A stretch of 64,000 nt of DNA from contig NZ_CP024307.1 of NCBI RefSeq assembly GCF_002944405.1, forward strand, positions 2,996,501-3,060,500, written 5' to 3'. The notes under the pieces are model-generated. The model was not told the origin of the DNA, searched no databases, and saw only the letters and a program-made list of their open reading frames with translations. The DNA is from Sinorhizobium fredii (GTDB lineage Bacteria; Pseudomonadota; Alphaproteobacteria; Rhizobiales; Rhizobiaceae). Position numbers and translations under genes: made by a program. Positions 9,246-18,959 of the stretch are shown one piece after another. Numbering within the stretch: the stretch's first letter is position 1; each line of letters opens with the position of its first letter.

Positions 9246-11912
9246 GTGGCAAAAATAAACGGTCAATATTTCAGGAAATACCGGCTCTCGCGGATTCTGA
9301 CGCTCAATTACGTCCCGGCGCTGATCGCCACCTTCGTCGTGCTGATTGCCGGGATTCTCGCCGACAATCAGAACCAGGTCGTTTTCGAAGCACGTCTGCG
9401 CTCCGAGGTGGCGGACGAACTCAATCCGATACGCTCGCGCCTGGAGAGCAGCGTCAACGGCAATATCCAGCTCGTTCGCGGCCTGATCGGCACGATTGCA
9501 ACCGAGCCCGACATGCACCAGCAGCGCTTCAGCGAACTTGCGCAGAGCATCTTCAGCGAGCGCTCGCAACTGCGCAACCTCGCCGCAGCGCCCAATCTCA
9601 TCGTCTCGATGGTCTACCCGCTGGCGGGCAACGAGAAGGCGATCGGCCTGAACTACCGCAACAACGACAAGCAACGCAAGTCCGTCATGCGTGTGGTGGC
9701 AAGCGGGAAGATGGTGCTTGCCGGGCCGGTCGATCTCGTCCAGGGCGGACGCGGATTGATCGGCCGCTTTCCGGTGACGGCCAATGCCGGCGGCGGCAAG
9801 CGCTTCTGGGGCCTGGTGTCAGCGGTCATCGACATCGACCAGCTCTATCGCGACAGTGGCCTCGTCTCCTCGGCCCTCGGTATCGACATCGCCATTGCTG
9901 GCCGTGACGGTCAGGGACGCGATGGCGCGATTTTCTTCGGCGATCCGGCGATCTTCGGAAAGGCGCCGGTGGAGGTGGACGTGACGCTGCCGGGCGGCTC
10001 CTGGCGGATGGCGGCGATACCGAAGGGCGGATGGCCGCCGACGCCGGACAATGCCCTGCAGGTCCGCCTCCTGATCATGCTCGGGGGCCTGATGATCGTC
10101 GTTCCGATGATCATCACGGGTTATCTGACGACGGAACGCCAGCGAAATATCCGCGCCCTGCGGCAGAGCAAAGATCAACTGCTCGAACTTTCGCATCGCC
10201 TGAAGATTGCGCTCGACACGTCCAAGATCGGCATCTGGGAACTCGATATCGACACCGGCAAGCTGCTGTGGGACAACCGCATGAAGGAGCTCTACGGCGT
10301 CGGCCCCTCTATCCGCGAAACCTTCGACGACTGGAAAGAGGCGCTGCATCCCGACGATCTTCCCCGCGCCAAGGCGGAATACGCCAAGACGGTCGCAAGC
10401 GGCGGCGCCTATAATTCCGAATTCCGCATTCGTCTGCCCGGCGGCGACATCCGATACATCCGCGCCAGCGGCTCGGTTCACATCGGCGCCGGCGGCAGCC
10501 GCAAGATCATCGGCGTCAACTGGGACGTGACGGCCGACATCGAAACGCGGGCAAGACTCTCGGAAGCCAAGCGCCTCGCCGAGGCGCATAGCGCCGAACT
10601 GGAGGCGGCGCGGCACCGGATGGAATTCAACGCGCTGCACGACCCGCTGACAGGACTCCCGAACCGACGCTTCCTCGACCAGATCCTTGGCGACCGGACG
10701 CGGCACTTCGACGCCAAGGACAGGATCAGCATCTTCCATATCGATCTCGACCGTTTCAAGCAGATCAACGACACCATGGGCCATGCTGCGGGCGACGAGA
10801 TTCTCAGGCACGCCGCCGGACTGCTGCGCTCGAGCGCGCAGGAGAACGACTTCGTCGCGCGGATCGGTGGCGACGAGTTCGTCATCATTCGTGCCGGCGG
10901 CAACGCCGAGGAAGATGCGGCGCTCGCCTCGGGCATCATCGAGGCGATGAGCACGCCAGTTCGCTACAAGGACCAGGAATGCCGCATCGGCGTCAGCATC
11001 GGCATCGCCGCCCAGGCCGCCGCGACCGACGAGCTCGCCCACATCCTCGTCAATGCCGACATCGCCCTCTACGAGGCGAAGAGGCGCGGCCGCAACCGGC
11101 ACGAAACCTTCACCGGCGCGCTCAAGACCGCCGTGTTCCAGACGAAGCAGACGGCCGATGAGATCCTTCGCGGTCTTGCGCAGAACGAATTCGTCGCCCA
11201 TTTCCAGCCGCAATTTTGCCCGGCGACGCTGGAGGTCATCGGCGTCGAAGCGCTGGCGCGATGGGATCATCCGACCAAGGGGCTGATCGGGCCGCATGAC
11301 TTCCTGAAGACAGCCGAGGACATCAACGTGGTCGCAGCCATCGACCAGGCGATCCTCGAACAGGCGCTGTTCCAGATCTGCCGCTGGGAGGCAAACGGCA
11401 TCCGCATCCCCAAGGTGTCGGTCAATCTTTCCTATTCGCGCCTGCGCGACGAGGGGCTGATCGAGCGGCTGGAGCAGATGCGGATACCCGAGGGCCGGCT
11501 TTCCTTCGAACTGCTCGAATCGATCTCTTTCGACGAGAACGACACGACGCTGCTGTCGAACATCAGACGCATCAAAGAACTCGGCATCGACATAGAGATC
11601 GACGATTTCGGCACCGGCTACGCCTCCATCCTCAGCCTGTTGAAGCTGACGCCGCGCCGCCTGAAGATCGACCGGCAACTGGTGCTGCCCATTCTCGTGT
11701 CACCCCAGGAGCGCCGGCTGGTCGAATCGATCATCGATATCGGCACCTCGCTCGGCATAGAAGTGATTGCCGAGGGCGTCGAGACGCTCGAACACGCCGC
11801 CATCCTCAAACAACTCGGCTGCCACGGGCTGCAGGGCTATGCCTTCGCCCGGCCGATGAGCGCCAACGATCTCGCGGCCTTCGTCTTCGAGCGGAAGTGG
11901 CGCGCCGCCTAG
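9246..11912 (+). CDS. CHASE-PAS-GGDEF-EAL c-di-GMP signalling protein
   Basis: An inner-membrane sensor with both c-di-GMP synthase and phosphodiesterase domains, about 888 residues. In order: a transmembrane segment, a periplasmic CHASE-type domain, a second transmembrane segment, PAS, GGDEF (intact GGDEF at residues 541-545) and EAL (EAL at 668-670, with DDFGTGYAS also present). Both catalytic domains look active. I chose GTG 9246 because CAGGG lies 8 nt upstream and the first helix follows directly. A TTG at 9195 adds 17 residues and has AAGGAG only 3 nt away. The gene stands between the ligase gene and the pha operon with no obvious partner. Confidence 0.9.
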   Translation: MAKINGQYFRKYRLSRILTLNYVPALIATFVVLIAGILADNQNQVVFEARLRSEVADELNPIRSRLESSVNGNIQLVRGLIGTIATEPDMHQQRFSELAQSIFSERSQLRNLAAAPNLIVSMVYPLAGNEKAIGLNYRNNDKQRKSVMRVVASGKMVLAGPVDLVQGGRGLIGRFPVTANAGGGKRFWGLVSAVIDIDQLYRDSGLVSSALGIDIAIAGRDGQGRDGAIFFGDPAIFGKAPVEVDVTLPGGSWRMAAIPKGGWPPTPDNALQVRLLIMLGGLMIVVPMIITGYLTTERQRNIRALRQSKDQLLELSHRLKIALDTSKIGIWELDIDTGKLLWDNRMKELYGVGPSIRETFDDWKEALHPDDLPRAKAEYAKTVASGGAYNSEFRIRLPGGDIRYIRASGSVHIGAGGSRKIIGVNWDVTADIETRARLSEAKRLAEAHSAELEAARHRMEFNALHDPLTGLPNRRFLDQILGDRTRHFDAKDRISIFHIDLDRFKQINDTMGHAAGDEILRHAAGLLRSSAQENDFVARIGGDEFVIIRAGGNAEEDAALASGIIEAMSTPVRYKDQECRIGVSIGIAAQAAATDELAHILVNADIALYEAKRRGRNRHETFTGALKTAVFQTKQTADEILRGLAQNEFVAHFQPQFCPATLEVIGVEALARWDHPTKGLIGPHDFLKTAEDINVVAAIDQAILEQALFQICRWEANGIRIPKVSVNLSYSRLRDEGLIERLEQMRIPEGRLSFELLESISFDENDTTLLSNIRRIKELGIDIEIDDFGTGYASILSLLKLTPRRLKIDRQLVLPILVSPQERRLVESIIDIGTSLGIEVIAEGVETLEHAAILKQLGCHGLQGYAFARPMSANDLAAFVFERKWRAA

Positions 11913-12158
11913 GGCTCCCTCGGAAACGCGGCGCTCTGCTCCGGGGCATTTGTCTCGCCGGACGGCCGTGTTTTTCTCTGCCGGAAGGCTTGGCAGTAGA
12001 GCGCAAAAAAGTCATAAAAACATATGCCTCTGCCGCTTCGCGGATCATCCGGGCATGCCTGGTGACCGTTGCTTCGGCGGCCGTCCCATCGGAACCAGCC
12101 GTTCCAATCTCCGAGACCCCGAGACCGAGAGGGCTGAACGATCGAATACGCGGAAAAA

Positions 12159-15071
12159 TTGCTGTCAGTCTTCATTCTCGCCCCATTCGGGGGAAGCCTC
12201 CTCGCAATCTTCTTTCCGTCCGATCAACGCGGCGCCACGGCCTGGTTCGCTGGCGCGATCGCCCTCATCTGCTTCCTGGTGACCGCCGGCCTCTATCCCT
12301 TCGTCGCCACCGGCGGCGTGCTTCGCTTCGAGATCGACTGGATCCCCGAACTCGGGTTGAACTTCAAATTGCGCATGGACGGGTTTGCCTGGCTTTTTTC
12401 GGCGCTCATTACCGCAATAGGCTTCTTGGTCGTCCTCTACGCCCGCTATTACATGGCCGAGGAAGACCCGGTGCCGCGCTTCTTCGCGCTGTTTCTCGCC
12501 TTCATGGGATCGATGCTCGGCGTCGTGCTTTCCGGCAACCTGATCCTGCTCGCGGTCTTCTGGGAAATGACGAGTATCGTTTCGTTCCTGCTGATCGGCT
12601 ACTGGCATCACAACGCGCATGCCCGCGATGGCGCGCGTATCGCACTGACGATGACAGGCATGGGCGGCCTTGCGATGCTCGTCGGCCTGCTCCTGATCGG
12701 ACGCGCCGTCGGCAGCTACGATCTCGACACCGTGCTCGCCGCGGGCGACGCGATCCGCAACGATCCGCTCTACAACGCGATCCTGGTTCTCGTCCTGCTC
12801 GGCGCCCTGACGAAGAGCGCGCAATTTCCCTTTCATTTCTGGCTGCCGCATGCCATGGCCGCACCGACGCCGGTTTCCGCCTATCTGCATTCGGCGACGA
12901 TGGTGAAGGCCGGGGTTTTCCTGCTGGCGCGGCTTTGGCCGGTGATGGCCGGCACGGAGGCCTGGTTCTGGATCGTCGGTCTTGCAGGACTGACGACCCT
13001 GCTGCTCGGCGCCTATTTTGCGATCTTCCAACAGGATTTGAAGGGGCTGCTCGCCTATTCGACGATCAGCCATCTCGGGCTGATCACCGTTCTCCTGAGC
13101 CTCGGCAGCCCGCTGGCCGCCGTCGCCGCGGTCTTCCATATCGTCAATCACGCGACCTTCAAGGCCTCACTATTCATGGCCGCCGGCATCATCGACCATG
13201 AAACCGGCACGCGCGACATGCGCCGGCTGAGCGGACTTTTTCACTACATGCCGATCACCGCGACGCTCGCCATGGTGGCGAGTGCCGCCATGGCCGGCGT
13301 GCCTCTGCTCAACGGCTTCCTGTCGAAGGAAATGTTCTTCGCTGAAGCGATCGAAACGCATCTCGTCAGTGCGCTCGACACCGCAACGCCCTATGTCGCG
13401 ACGATTGCAAGCATGTTTGCGGTCACCTACTCGCTGCGCTTCATTCACAGCGTCTTCTTCGGGCCGCTGCCGTCCGACCTGCCGAAGAAACCGCACGAGC
13501 CGCCGCGCTGGATGCGCGCCCCCGTCGATTTCCTGGTGCTCGCCTGCCTGGTCGTCGGGATCATTCCGGCGCAAACGATCGGGCCCTTCCTCGACGCCGC
13601 CGTGGTTTCGATCCTGCGCGAGAATACGCCCAGCTACAGCCTTGCCGTCTGGCACGGCCTCAACATCCCGCTGATCATGAGCTTCGTGGCGCTGTCGGGC
13701 GGCGTCGGCCTCTATTTCCTGATGCGCTCCTATCTCGCGACGGGCATTGAGGGTCCGCCGGTCTTCCGCCTGCTCCAGGGACAGCGCGTCTTTGAGCGTG
13801 TCCTGGTGACGCTGTCGTGGAAATGGGCCCGCTCGCTCGAGCAGCGCCTCGGCACCCGCCATCTGCAGCCGCAGATGCGGCTCCTGGTGTTCCTGGCGCT
13901 CCTCGCCGGTGCCTTGCCCCTCGCGATCGGCGGCTTTCGGCTGCCGCCGCTCGTCGTCCGCGGCATCGATCCGGCCTTCGCCCTGCTTTGGGGTGTCGGC
14001 ATCGCCTGCGCAGTCGGCTCGGCCATCCTGGCGAAATTCCACCGTTTGGCATCGCTCGTACTGCTCGGCGGTGCCGGGCTCGTCACCTGCCTCACCTTCG
14101 TCTGGCTGTCTGCTCCCGACCTTGCCGTCACCCAGCTTCTCGTCGAGATCGTCACCACGGTGCTCATCCTGCTCGGCCTGCGCTGGCTGCCGAAGCGCAT
14201 CGAGGAGCCCGCGACGGCGGATATTCCGCTGAAGGTCCGCTTCCGGCGCCTGCGCGACTTCCTGCTCGCCACCATGGCGGGCGGCGGCGTGGCGCTGGTA
14301 GCCTACACGGTGATGACCCGGCCCCTGGTACCGGAGACCATCGCCGGCTACTTCCTCGGACAGGCCTACCACGAGGGCGGCGGCACGAATGTCGTCAACG
14401 TCATCCTGGTGGATTTCCGCGGCTTCGACACCCTCGGGGAGATCGCCGTCCTCTGCATCGTCGCGCTCACGGTCTTTGCGCTGCTGCTGCGCTTCCGCCC
14501 GCACCTGGACAGTCTGGAATCGCCCGAACAGCAACGAGTGCAGAACGCCTATGACGACGATCATCCGGAGCGGACCGCGGGCGACAGCGTCGCTGAATAT
14601 CTACACATCCCTTCGGTGATCATGCGCTGGATGTTCCCGGTCACCGGCATGCTCGCCGCCTATCTGTTCCTGCGCGGCCACGACCTGCCGGGCGGCGGCT
14701 TTGCCGCCGGAATTGCCATGTCGATCGGCTTCATCCTGCAATATATGTCGGGCGGCACCCGCTGGGTGGAGGAGCGGCTGCGCATCCACCCGCTTCGCTG
14801 GATGAGCATCGGTCTGCTCGTCGCCCTGGCGACGGGCGTCGGATCCTGGCTCTTCGGCTATCCGTTCCTGACATCGCGCGCCGAATATGCCACCCTGCCG
14901 GTCATCGGCAAGGTTCCGCTCGCAAGCGCCATCCTCTTCGACCTCGGCGTCTTCTCTCTGGTGCTCGGCGCCACGGTGCTGATGCTTATCGCGCTGGCGC
15001 ACCAGTCGGTCCGCCGCGCAGCGCGCGCCCATGCGCGGGCCGCGCGACCTGAAAGGGAGGCGGCACAATAA
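12159..15071 (+). CDS. phaAB: Na+(K+)/H+ antiporter subunit A/B fusion (Mrp/Pha system)
   Basis: A 970-residue polytopic membrane protein. The first ~480 residues are the proton-translocating complex I-like (NuoL/MrpA) domain, for example HFWLPHAMAAPTPVSAYLHS around residue 225. MrpA C-terminal helices follow. From about residue 815 an MnhB-type domain begins (FLRGHDLPGGGFAAGI). In rhizobia subunits A and B are fused this way. The Pha complex exchanges monovalent cations for protons and supports pH and salt tolerance. The start is a TTG with a weak ribosome site, so a nearby start is possible. The stop overlaps the phaC ATG by one base (TAATG). Confidence 0.93.
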   Translation: MLSVFILAPFGGSLLAIFFPSDQRGATAWFAGAIALICFLVTAGLYPFVATGGVLRFEIDWIPELGLNFKLRMDGFAWLFSALITAIGFLVVLYARYYMAEEDPVPRFFALFLAFMGSMLGVVLSGNLILLAVFWEMTSIVSFLLIGYWHHNAHARDGARIALTMTGMGGLAMLVGLLLIGRAVGSYDLDTVLAAGDAIRNDPLYNAILVLVLLGALTKSAQFPFHFWLPHAMAAPTPVSAYLHSATMVKAGVFLLARLWPVMAGTEAWFWIVGLAGLTTLLLGAYFAIFQQDLKGLLAYSTISHLGLITVLLSLGSPLAAVAAVFHIVNHATFKASLFMAAGIIDHETGTRDMRRLSGLFHYMPITATLAMVASAAMAGVPLLNGFLSKEMFFAEAIETHLVSALDTATPYVATIASMFAVTYSLRFIHSVFFGPLPSDLPKKPHEPPRWMRAPVDFLVLACLVVGIIPAQTIGPFLDAAVVSILRENTPSYSLAVWHGLNIPLIMSFVALSGGVGLYFLMRSYLATGIEGPPVFRLLQGQRVFERVLVTLSWKWARSLEQRLGTRHLQPQMRLLVFLALLAGALPLAIGGFRLPPLVVRGIDPAFALLWGVGIACAVGSAILAKFHRLASLVLLGGAGLVTCLTFVWLSAPDLAVTQLLVEIVTTVLILLGLRWLPKRIEEPATADIPLKVRFRRLRDFLLATMAGGGVALVAYTVMTRPLVPETIAGYFLGQAYHEGGGTNVVNVILVDFRGFDTLGEIAVLCIVALTVFALLLRFRPHLDSLESPEQQRVQNAYDDDHPERTAGDSVAEYLHIPSVIMRWMFPVTGMLAAYLFLRGHDLPGGGFAAGIAMSIGFILQYMSGGTRWVEERLRIHPLRWMSIGLLVALATGVGSWLFGYPFLTSRAEYATLPVIGKVPLASAILFDLGVFSLVLGATVLMLIALAHQSVRRAARAHARAARPEREAAQ

Positions 15072-15421
15072 TGGAGCTCATTCTCTCCGCCGGCATCGGC
15101 GCCCTCGCCGCATCGGGCGTCTATCTTCTGCTGCGACCACGCACCTATCAGGTGATCGTCGGGCTTGCGCTGCTCTCCTATGCGGTCAACCTCTTCATCT
15201 TCAGCATGGGGAGGCTCCGGGTAAACGCGCCGCCGGTGCTCGAACCCGGCGGCGCGGGCGACCTCTTGCGCTACACAGATCCCGTGCCGCAGGCCCTCGT
15301 TCTGACCGCGATCGTCATCGGCTTCGCGATGACCGCGCTCTTTCTCGTCGTGCTGCTCGCGTCACGCGGCTTCACCGGCACCGACCATGTCGACGGAAGG
15401 GAGCCGCCGCGCGGTGACTGA
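15071..15421 (+). CDS. phaC: Antiporter subunit C (Mrp/Pha)
   Basis: A 116-residue protein with three hydrophobic segments, homologous to NuoK and MrpC. The helix with LSYAVNLFIFSMGR and the DPVPQALVLTAIVIGFA segment are hallmarks of subunit C. The gene overlaps phaAB by one base and phaD by eight bases, a tightly coupled operon arrangement. The length is normal for the family. Confidence 0.93.
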   Translation: MELILSAGIGALAASGVYLLLRPRTYQVIVGLALLSYAVNLFIFSMGRLRVNAPPVLEPGGAGDLLRYTDPVPQALVLTAIVIGFAMTALFLVVLLASRGFTGTDHVDGREPPRGD

Positions 15422-17033
15422 TTGGCTGCACCATCTTCTGATCCTGCCGATCCTGCTGCCGCTTGGCGTCGCGGCGATGCTGATCCCGATCGACGAGCGT
15501 GAGCGCACGCTGAAGGGAGCGATCGGCTTCGCATCGACGCTCGTCGTCTTCATCGTCACGATGATCCTGATGCGGCTTGCGGCGGCAGGCGAAGGCAGCC
15601 TGCCGGGCGCCGGCGTCTACCAGCTCGGCAACTGGCCGGCGCCGTTCGGCATCGTCCTCGTCCTCGACCGGCTGTCGGCGCTGATGCTCTGCCTTGCGAG
15701 CGGTCTGGCGCTTGCCGCCCAGGCCTACTCGATGGCCCGCTGGCACACGGCCGGTCACCATTTCCACTCGCTGTTCCAGCTGCTCGTCGCCGGTCTCAAC
15801 GGCGCCTTCCTGACGGGCGACCTGTTCAACCTCTTCGTGTTCTTCGAGATGATGCTGGCGGCTTCCTACGGACTGCTGCTGCACGGCTCGGGCCCGTTGC
15901 GCGTCAAAGCCGGGCTGCACTATGTCGCCATCAATCTCGCCGCCTCTTCGCTGTTCCTGATCGGCGTCAGCCTGATCTACGGTACCACTGGTACGCTCAA
16001 TATGGCGGATCTCGCGACGAAGCTTGCCACGCTCGCGCCGGAAAGCCGGCGGCTCGTCGAAACCGGCGCCGCGGTGCTCGGCGTCGCCTTTCTCGTCAAG
16101 GCCGGCATGTGGCCGCTGAGCTTCTGGCTGCCGGCGGCCTATGCAGCGGCGACCCCGCCGGTCGCCGCTGTGTTCGCCATACTCACGAAAGTGGGCATCT
16201 ACGTCATCCTCCGCCTGCACATGCTCGTCTTCGGCACGGCCGCCGGCGCATCGGCCGGTTTTGGCCAGGATTGGCTTCTGACGGGCGGCATGCTGACGAT
16301 CGCCTTCGGCACCATCGGCGTGCTGGCTTCGCAGGCCATGGGCCGGCTCGCCGCCTATTCCGTGCTCGTCTCTTCGGGCACGCTGCTTGCGGCGATCGGC
16401 CTCGGACGACCGGAAATGCTCGCCGGCGCGCTTCTCTATCTGGTCAGCTCGACGCTGACGATCGCCGCCTTCTTTCTGCTCATCGAACTCGTCGAACGCG
16501 GCCGCGATGCCGGCGCCGACGTTCTGGCGGTGACGATGGAAGCCTATGGCGACTTCGACGAGAATGAGGAAGAGGAGGAAGTGGGCGTCGCCATTCCGGG
16601 CACGATGGCCATTCTCGGCCTCTGCTTCTGCCTCTGCGCCATTCTCCTGTCAGGCCTGCCGCCGCTTTCGGGTTTCATCGCCAAATTCGCACTGCTGCGA
16701 GGGCTCTTCAACGTGCCCGAGGCGAACCAGGCGATCGCGATTTCCGCCGCCGACTGGATCTATGTGGCACTTCTCATCCTTTCGGGCCTCGCCGCCATGA
16801 TCGCCCTGAACCGTGTCGGCATCCGCACCTTCTGGGCGTCGATCGAGGGAACCATACCGCGCGTCGTCGTCATCGAGATCACGCCAGTTGCCATCCTGCT
16901 CGCCGCCTGCGTCTTCCTGAGCTTTCAGGCCGGCCCCGCGATGCGATACATGCAGGCGACCGCCGACGATCTGCTTGCTCCCCTCGTCCATAGCGAGCGG
17001 GTCCTTTCCGCGCCCCGGGCGGGAGGAGAGTAG
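15414..17033 (+). CDS. phaD: Antiporter subunit D (Mrp/Pha), NuoM/N-like
   Basis: A 539-residue polytopic protein related to complex I subunits NuoM/N and MrpD; together with MrpA-type subunits it forms the proton path. GTG 15414 is preferred over ATG 15387 because GGAAGGGAG lies 9 nt upstream and the GTGACTGA overlap with the phaC stop is typical of coupling. The conserved core with NLFVFFEMMLAASYGLLLHG and the later KAGMWPLSFWLPAAYAAATP is visible. An acidic insertion (DENEEEEE) near residue 385 lies in a loop. It ends 2 nt before phaE. Confidence 0.93.
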   Translation: MTDWLHHLLILPILLPLGVAAMLIPIDERERTLKGAIGFASTLVVFIVTMILMRLAAAGEGSLPGAGVYQLGNWPAPFGIVLVLDRLSALMLCLASGLALAAQAYSMARWHTAGHHFHSLFQLLVAGLNGAFLTGDLFNLFVFFEMMLAASYGLLLHGSGPLRVKAGLHYVAINLAASSLFLIGVSLIYGTTGTLNMADLATKLATLAPESRRLVETGAAVLGVAFLVKAGMWPLSFWLPAAYAAATPPVAAVFAILTKVGIYVILRLHMLVFGTAAGASAGFGQDWLLTGGMLTIAFGTIGVLASQAMGRLAAYSVLVSSGTLLAAIGLGRPEMLAGALLYLVSSTLTIAAFFLLIELVERGRDAGADVLAVTMEAYGDFDENEEEEEVGVAIPGTMAILGLCFCLCAILLSGLPPLSGFIAKFALLRGLFNVPEANQAIAISAADWIYVALLILSGLAAMIALNRVGIRTFWASIEGTIPRVVVIEITPVAILLAACVFLSFQAGPAMRYMQATADDLLAPLVHSERVLSAPRAGGE

Positions 17034-17035
17034 CG

Positions 17036-17521
17036 ATGCGTGCCTGGCTTCCCTACCCGCTGTTTTCGCTTGCCCTCTTCTTCATGTGGTTGTTGCTCAA
17101 CCAATCGGTTGCGCCGGGCTCGATCATCGTCGGCGGCTTCCTGAGCGCGTTGCTCGGCTGGGTCCTGGTGAAGCTGCAGCCGACCCGATCGCGGCTGCAC
17201 CGTCTAAGCCTCATGGGAGGCCTTGCGCTCGCGGTCGTCGCCGACGTTGTTCGTTCGAACATCGCCGTTGCGGGGATCATCCTGCGGGCCCGGGGCAGGC
17301 CGGCGAACACCGGTTTCATGAGCGTCGACGTCGATCTGGAAAACGAGAACGCGCTGGCGCTGCTCGCCTGCATCCTGACGGCGACGCCTGGCACCGCCTG
17401 GCTCGAATACGACCGGCGCCGCAAGAGCCTGCTCATACATGTGCTCGATATCGACAACGAGGATCTGTGGCGGCGAACGGTCAAGCGCTACGCAGCAGGA
17501 CTGAAGGAGATACTTCAATGA
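17036..17521 (+). CDS. phaE: Antiporter subunit E (Mrp/Pha)
   Basis: A 161-residue membrane protein. Two or three hydrophobic helices occupy the first ~80 residues, followed by a cytoplasmic domain with the MrpE hallmark block TATPGTAWLEYD. MrpE subunits are needed for assembly and activity of the complex. The stop overlaps the phaF start in an ATGA. Confidence 0.92.
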   Translation: MRAWLPYPLFSLALFFMWLLLNQSVAPGSIIVGGFLSALLGWVLVKLQPTRSRLHRLSLMGGLALAVVADVVRSNIAVAGIILRARGRPANTGFMSVDVDLENENALALLACILTATPGTAWLEYDRRRKSLLIHVLDIDNEDLWRRTVKRYAAGLKEILQ

Positions 17522-17799
17522 TCGCGCTTGCAATCGTCTGGTCGATCCTGCTCGCCCAGGTCATGCTCACTTTGGCGATGGCCTTCGCGCTCTACCGGAT
17601 GATCAAGGGACCCCGCGCCCAGGACCGCATCCTCGGGCTCGACACGCTCTATATCAACGCGATGCTGATGCTGCTTGCCTTCGGCATCCGCACCGCCAAC
17701 TCGATCTATTTCGAGACCGCGCTGATCATCGCTCTGATCGGTTTCGTCTCCTCCATCGCATTCGCGAAATTTCTCATGCGCGGCGAGGTGATCGAATGA
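17518..17799 (+). CDS. phaF: Antiporter subunit F (Mrp/Pha)
   Basis: A 93-residue protein with three predicted helices and the conserved MrpF block RMIKGPRAQDRILGLDTL. The ATG at 17518 overlaps the phaE stop and the gene's own stop overlaps the phaG start, both as ATGA, so translation is coupled through E-F-G. The size matches the family. Confidence 0.92.
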   Translation: MIALAIVWSILLAQVMLTLAMAFALYRMIKGPRAQDRILGLDTLYINAMLMLLAFGIRTANSIYFETALIIALIGFVSSIAFAKFLMRGEVIE

Positions 17800-18167
17800 A
17801 CCATCTGGCCGACCTGCCCGCCTGGGCGGCGATCGCCGTCTGCGGCTTGCTGCTTCTCGGAGCCGCGATGACGCTCATCGGCTCGCTCGGCCTGTTGCGC
17901 CTGCCGAGCTTCTACGACCGTCTGCACGCCCCGACAATCGCGACCAGCGGCGGCACGATTCTTACCTGCCTCGCCTCGATGCTCTGCTTCGCGGTGCTGC
18001 AGAGCCGCTGGATCTTCCACGAACTGCTGATCATCTTCTTCGTCACGGTGACGACGCCGGTGACGCTGATGCTGCTCGGCCAGGCGGCTCTTTACCGCGA
18101 CCGCGTCGAGAACCGCCAGGACGTGCCGCGCAAGCCGAAGCCCGCCGCGGAACTGGACTGCGAATGA
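17796..18167 (+). CDS. phaG: Antiporter subunit G (Mrp/Pha)
   Basis: A 123-residue membrane protein with three helices. The MrpG signature region LGLLRLPSFYDRLHAPT is at about residues 34-50. It is the last gene of the seven-subunit operon. Only 7 nt separate it from the convergent cobM stop, so there is no room for a separate terminator and the two operons may read into each other. Confidence 0.92.
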   Translation: MNHLADLPAWAAIAVCGLLLLGAAMTLIGSLGLLRLPSFYDRLHAPTIATSGGTILTCLASMLCFAVLQSRWIFHELLIIFFVTVTTPVTLMLLGQAALYRDRVENRQDVPRKPKPAAELDCE

Positions 18168-18174
18168 TGCCGCT

Positions 18175-18933
18175 CTATTCGCGGCCGCGGAAGCGGCGCT
18201 GATAGACAGGATCGTAGAGCGAGCTCTCCCGGAAGTCCGATGCTTCCAGCCCCGGTCCGACAAGGATCAGCGCCGTGCGCTCGATCGGATCGGCGGCGAC
18301 CCGGTCGGCAATGTCGCCGAGCGTGCCGCGCAGCACGCGCTCATCCGGCCAGGACGCCTTGACGACGATCGCCACCGGGCAATCGGCGCCGTAGAGCGGC
18401 GTCAGTTCCTCGACGACGCGGTCGAGCGCATGGATGGCGAGGTGGATCGCCAGCGTCGAGCCGGTGGCGCCGAAGGCGGCGAGCGTCTCGCTGTTCGGCA
18501 TCGGTGATGCACGGCCGGAAACGCGCGTCAGCACCAGGCTTTGCGACACCGCCGGAATGGTCAATTCGCGGCCGAGTGTCGCCGCGGCGGCGGCGAAGGC
18601 AGGCACGCCCGGCGTCATCGTATAGGCGATATCGTGTTTCTCTAGCCGCCGTATCTGCTCGGCCACCGCACTCCAGACTGAGAGGTCGCCGGAATGCAGC
18701 CGCGCGACATCCTCGCCGGCTTCGGCCGCGCGCACATATTCCGCCTCGATCTCGTCGAGCGACATCGGCGCCGTGTCGATGACGCGGGCGCCGGGCGGGC
18801 AAAATTGCAGGAGCTCCGGCGAGACGATCGAGCCGGCATAGAGGCAAATGGGGCAGCGGCCGATCAGGTCCCTCCCCCTGACCGTGATGAGGTCTGCTGC
18901 GCCCGGTCCCGCGCCGATGAAGTGAACGGTCAT
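18175..18933 (-). CDS. cobM: Precorrin-4 C(11)-methyltransferase
   Basis: A 252-residue SAM-dependent methyltransferase that adds the C-11 methyl group of precorrin-4 in the oxygen-dependent cobalamin pathway. The family's N-terminal glycine-rich block [16 protein letters not shown] is at the start, and the sequence with [11 protein letters not shown] and [12 protein letters not shown] is typical of CobM/CbiF. It is the last gene of the minus-strand cob run, 26 nt downstream of the cobL stop. Confidence 0.94.
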   Translation of the reverse strand: MTVHFIGAGPGAADLITVRGRDLIGRCPICLYAGSIVSPELLQFCPPGARVIDTAPMSLDEIEAEYVRAAEAGEDVARLHSGDLSVWSAVAEQIRRLEKHDIAYTMTPGVPAFAAAAATLGRELTIPAVSQSLVLTRVSGRASPMPNSETLAAFGATGSTLAIHLAIHALDRVVEELTPLYGADCPVAIVVKASWPDERVLRGTLGDIADRVAADPIERTALILVGPGLEASDFRESSLYDPVYQRRFRGRE

Positions 18934-18959
18934 TGTCTATCCTCTTGAGTATTCCCGGC

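Noticed and set aside
9819..11678. 619-codon open frame antisense to the CHASE-GGDEF-EAL gene
   Set aside because: Third-position GC bias on the real strand creates open reading on the other; the translated product is Arg/Asp/Ala-rich with no domain.
13170..14564. 464-codon open frame antisense to phaAB
   Set aside because: Same shadow effect opposite a well-conserved membrane protein.
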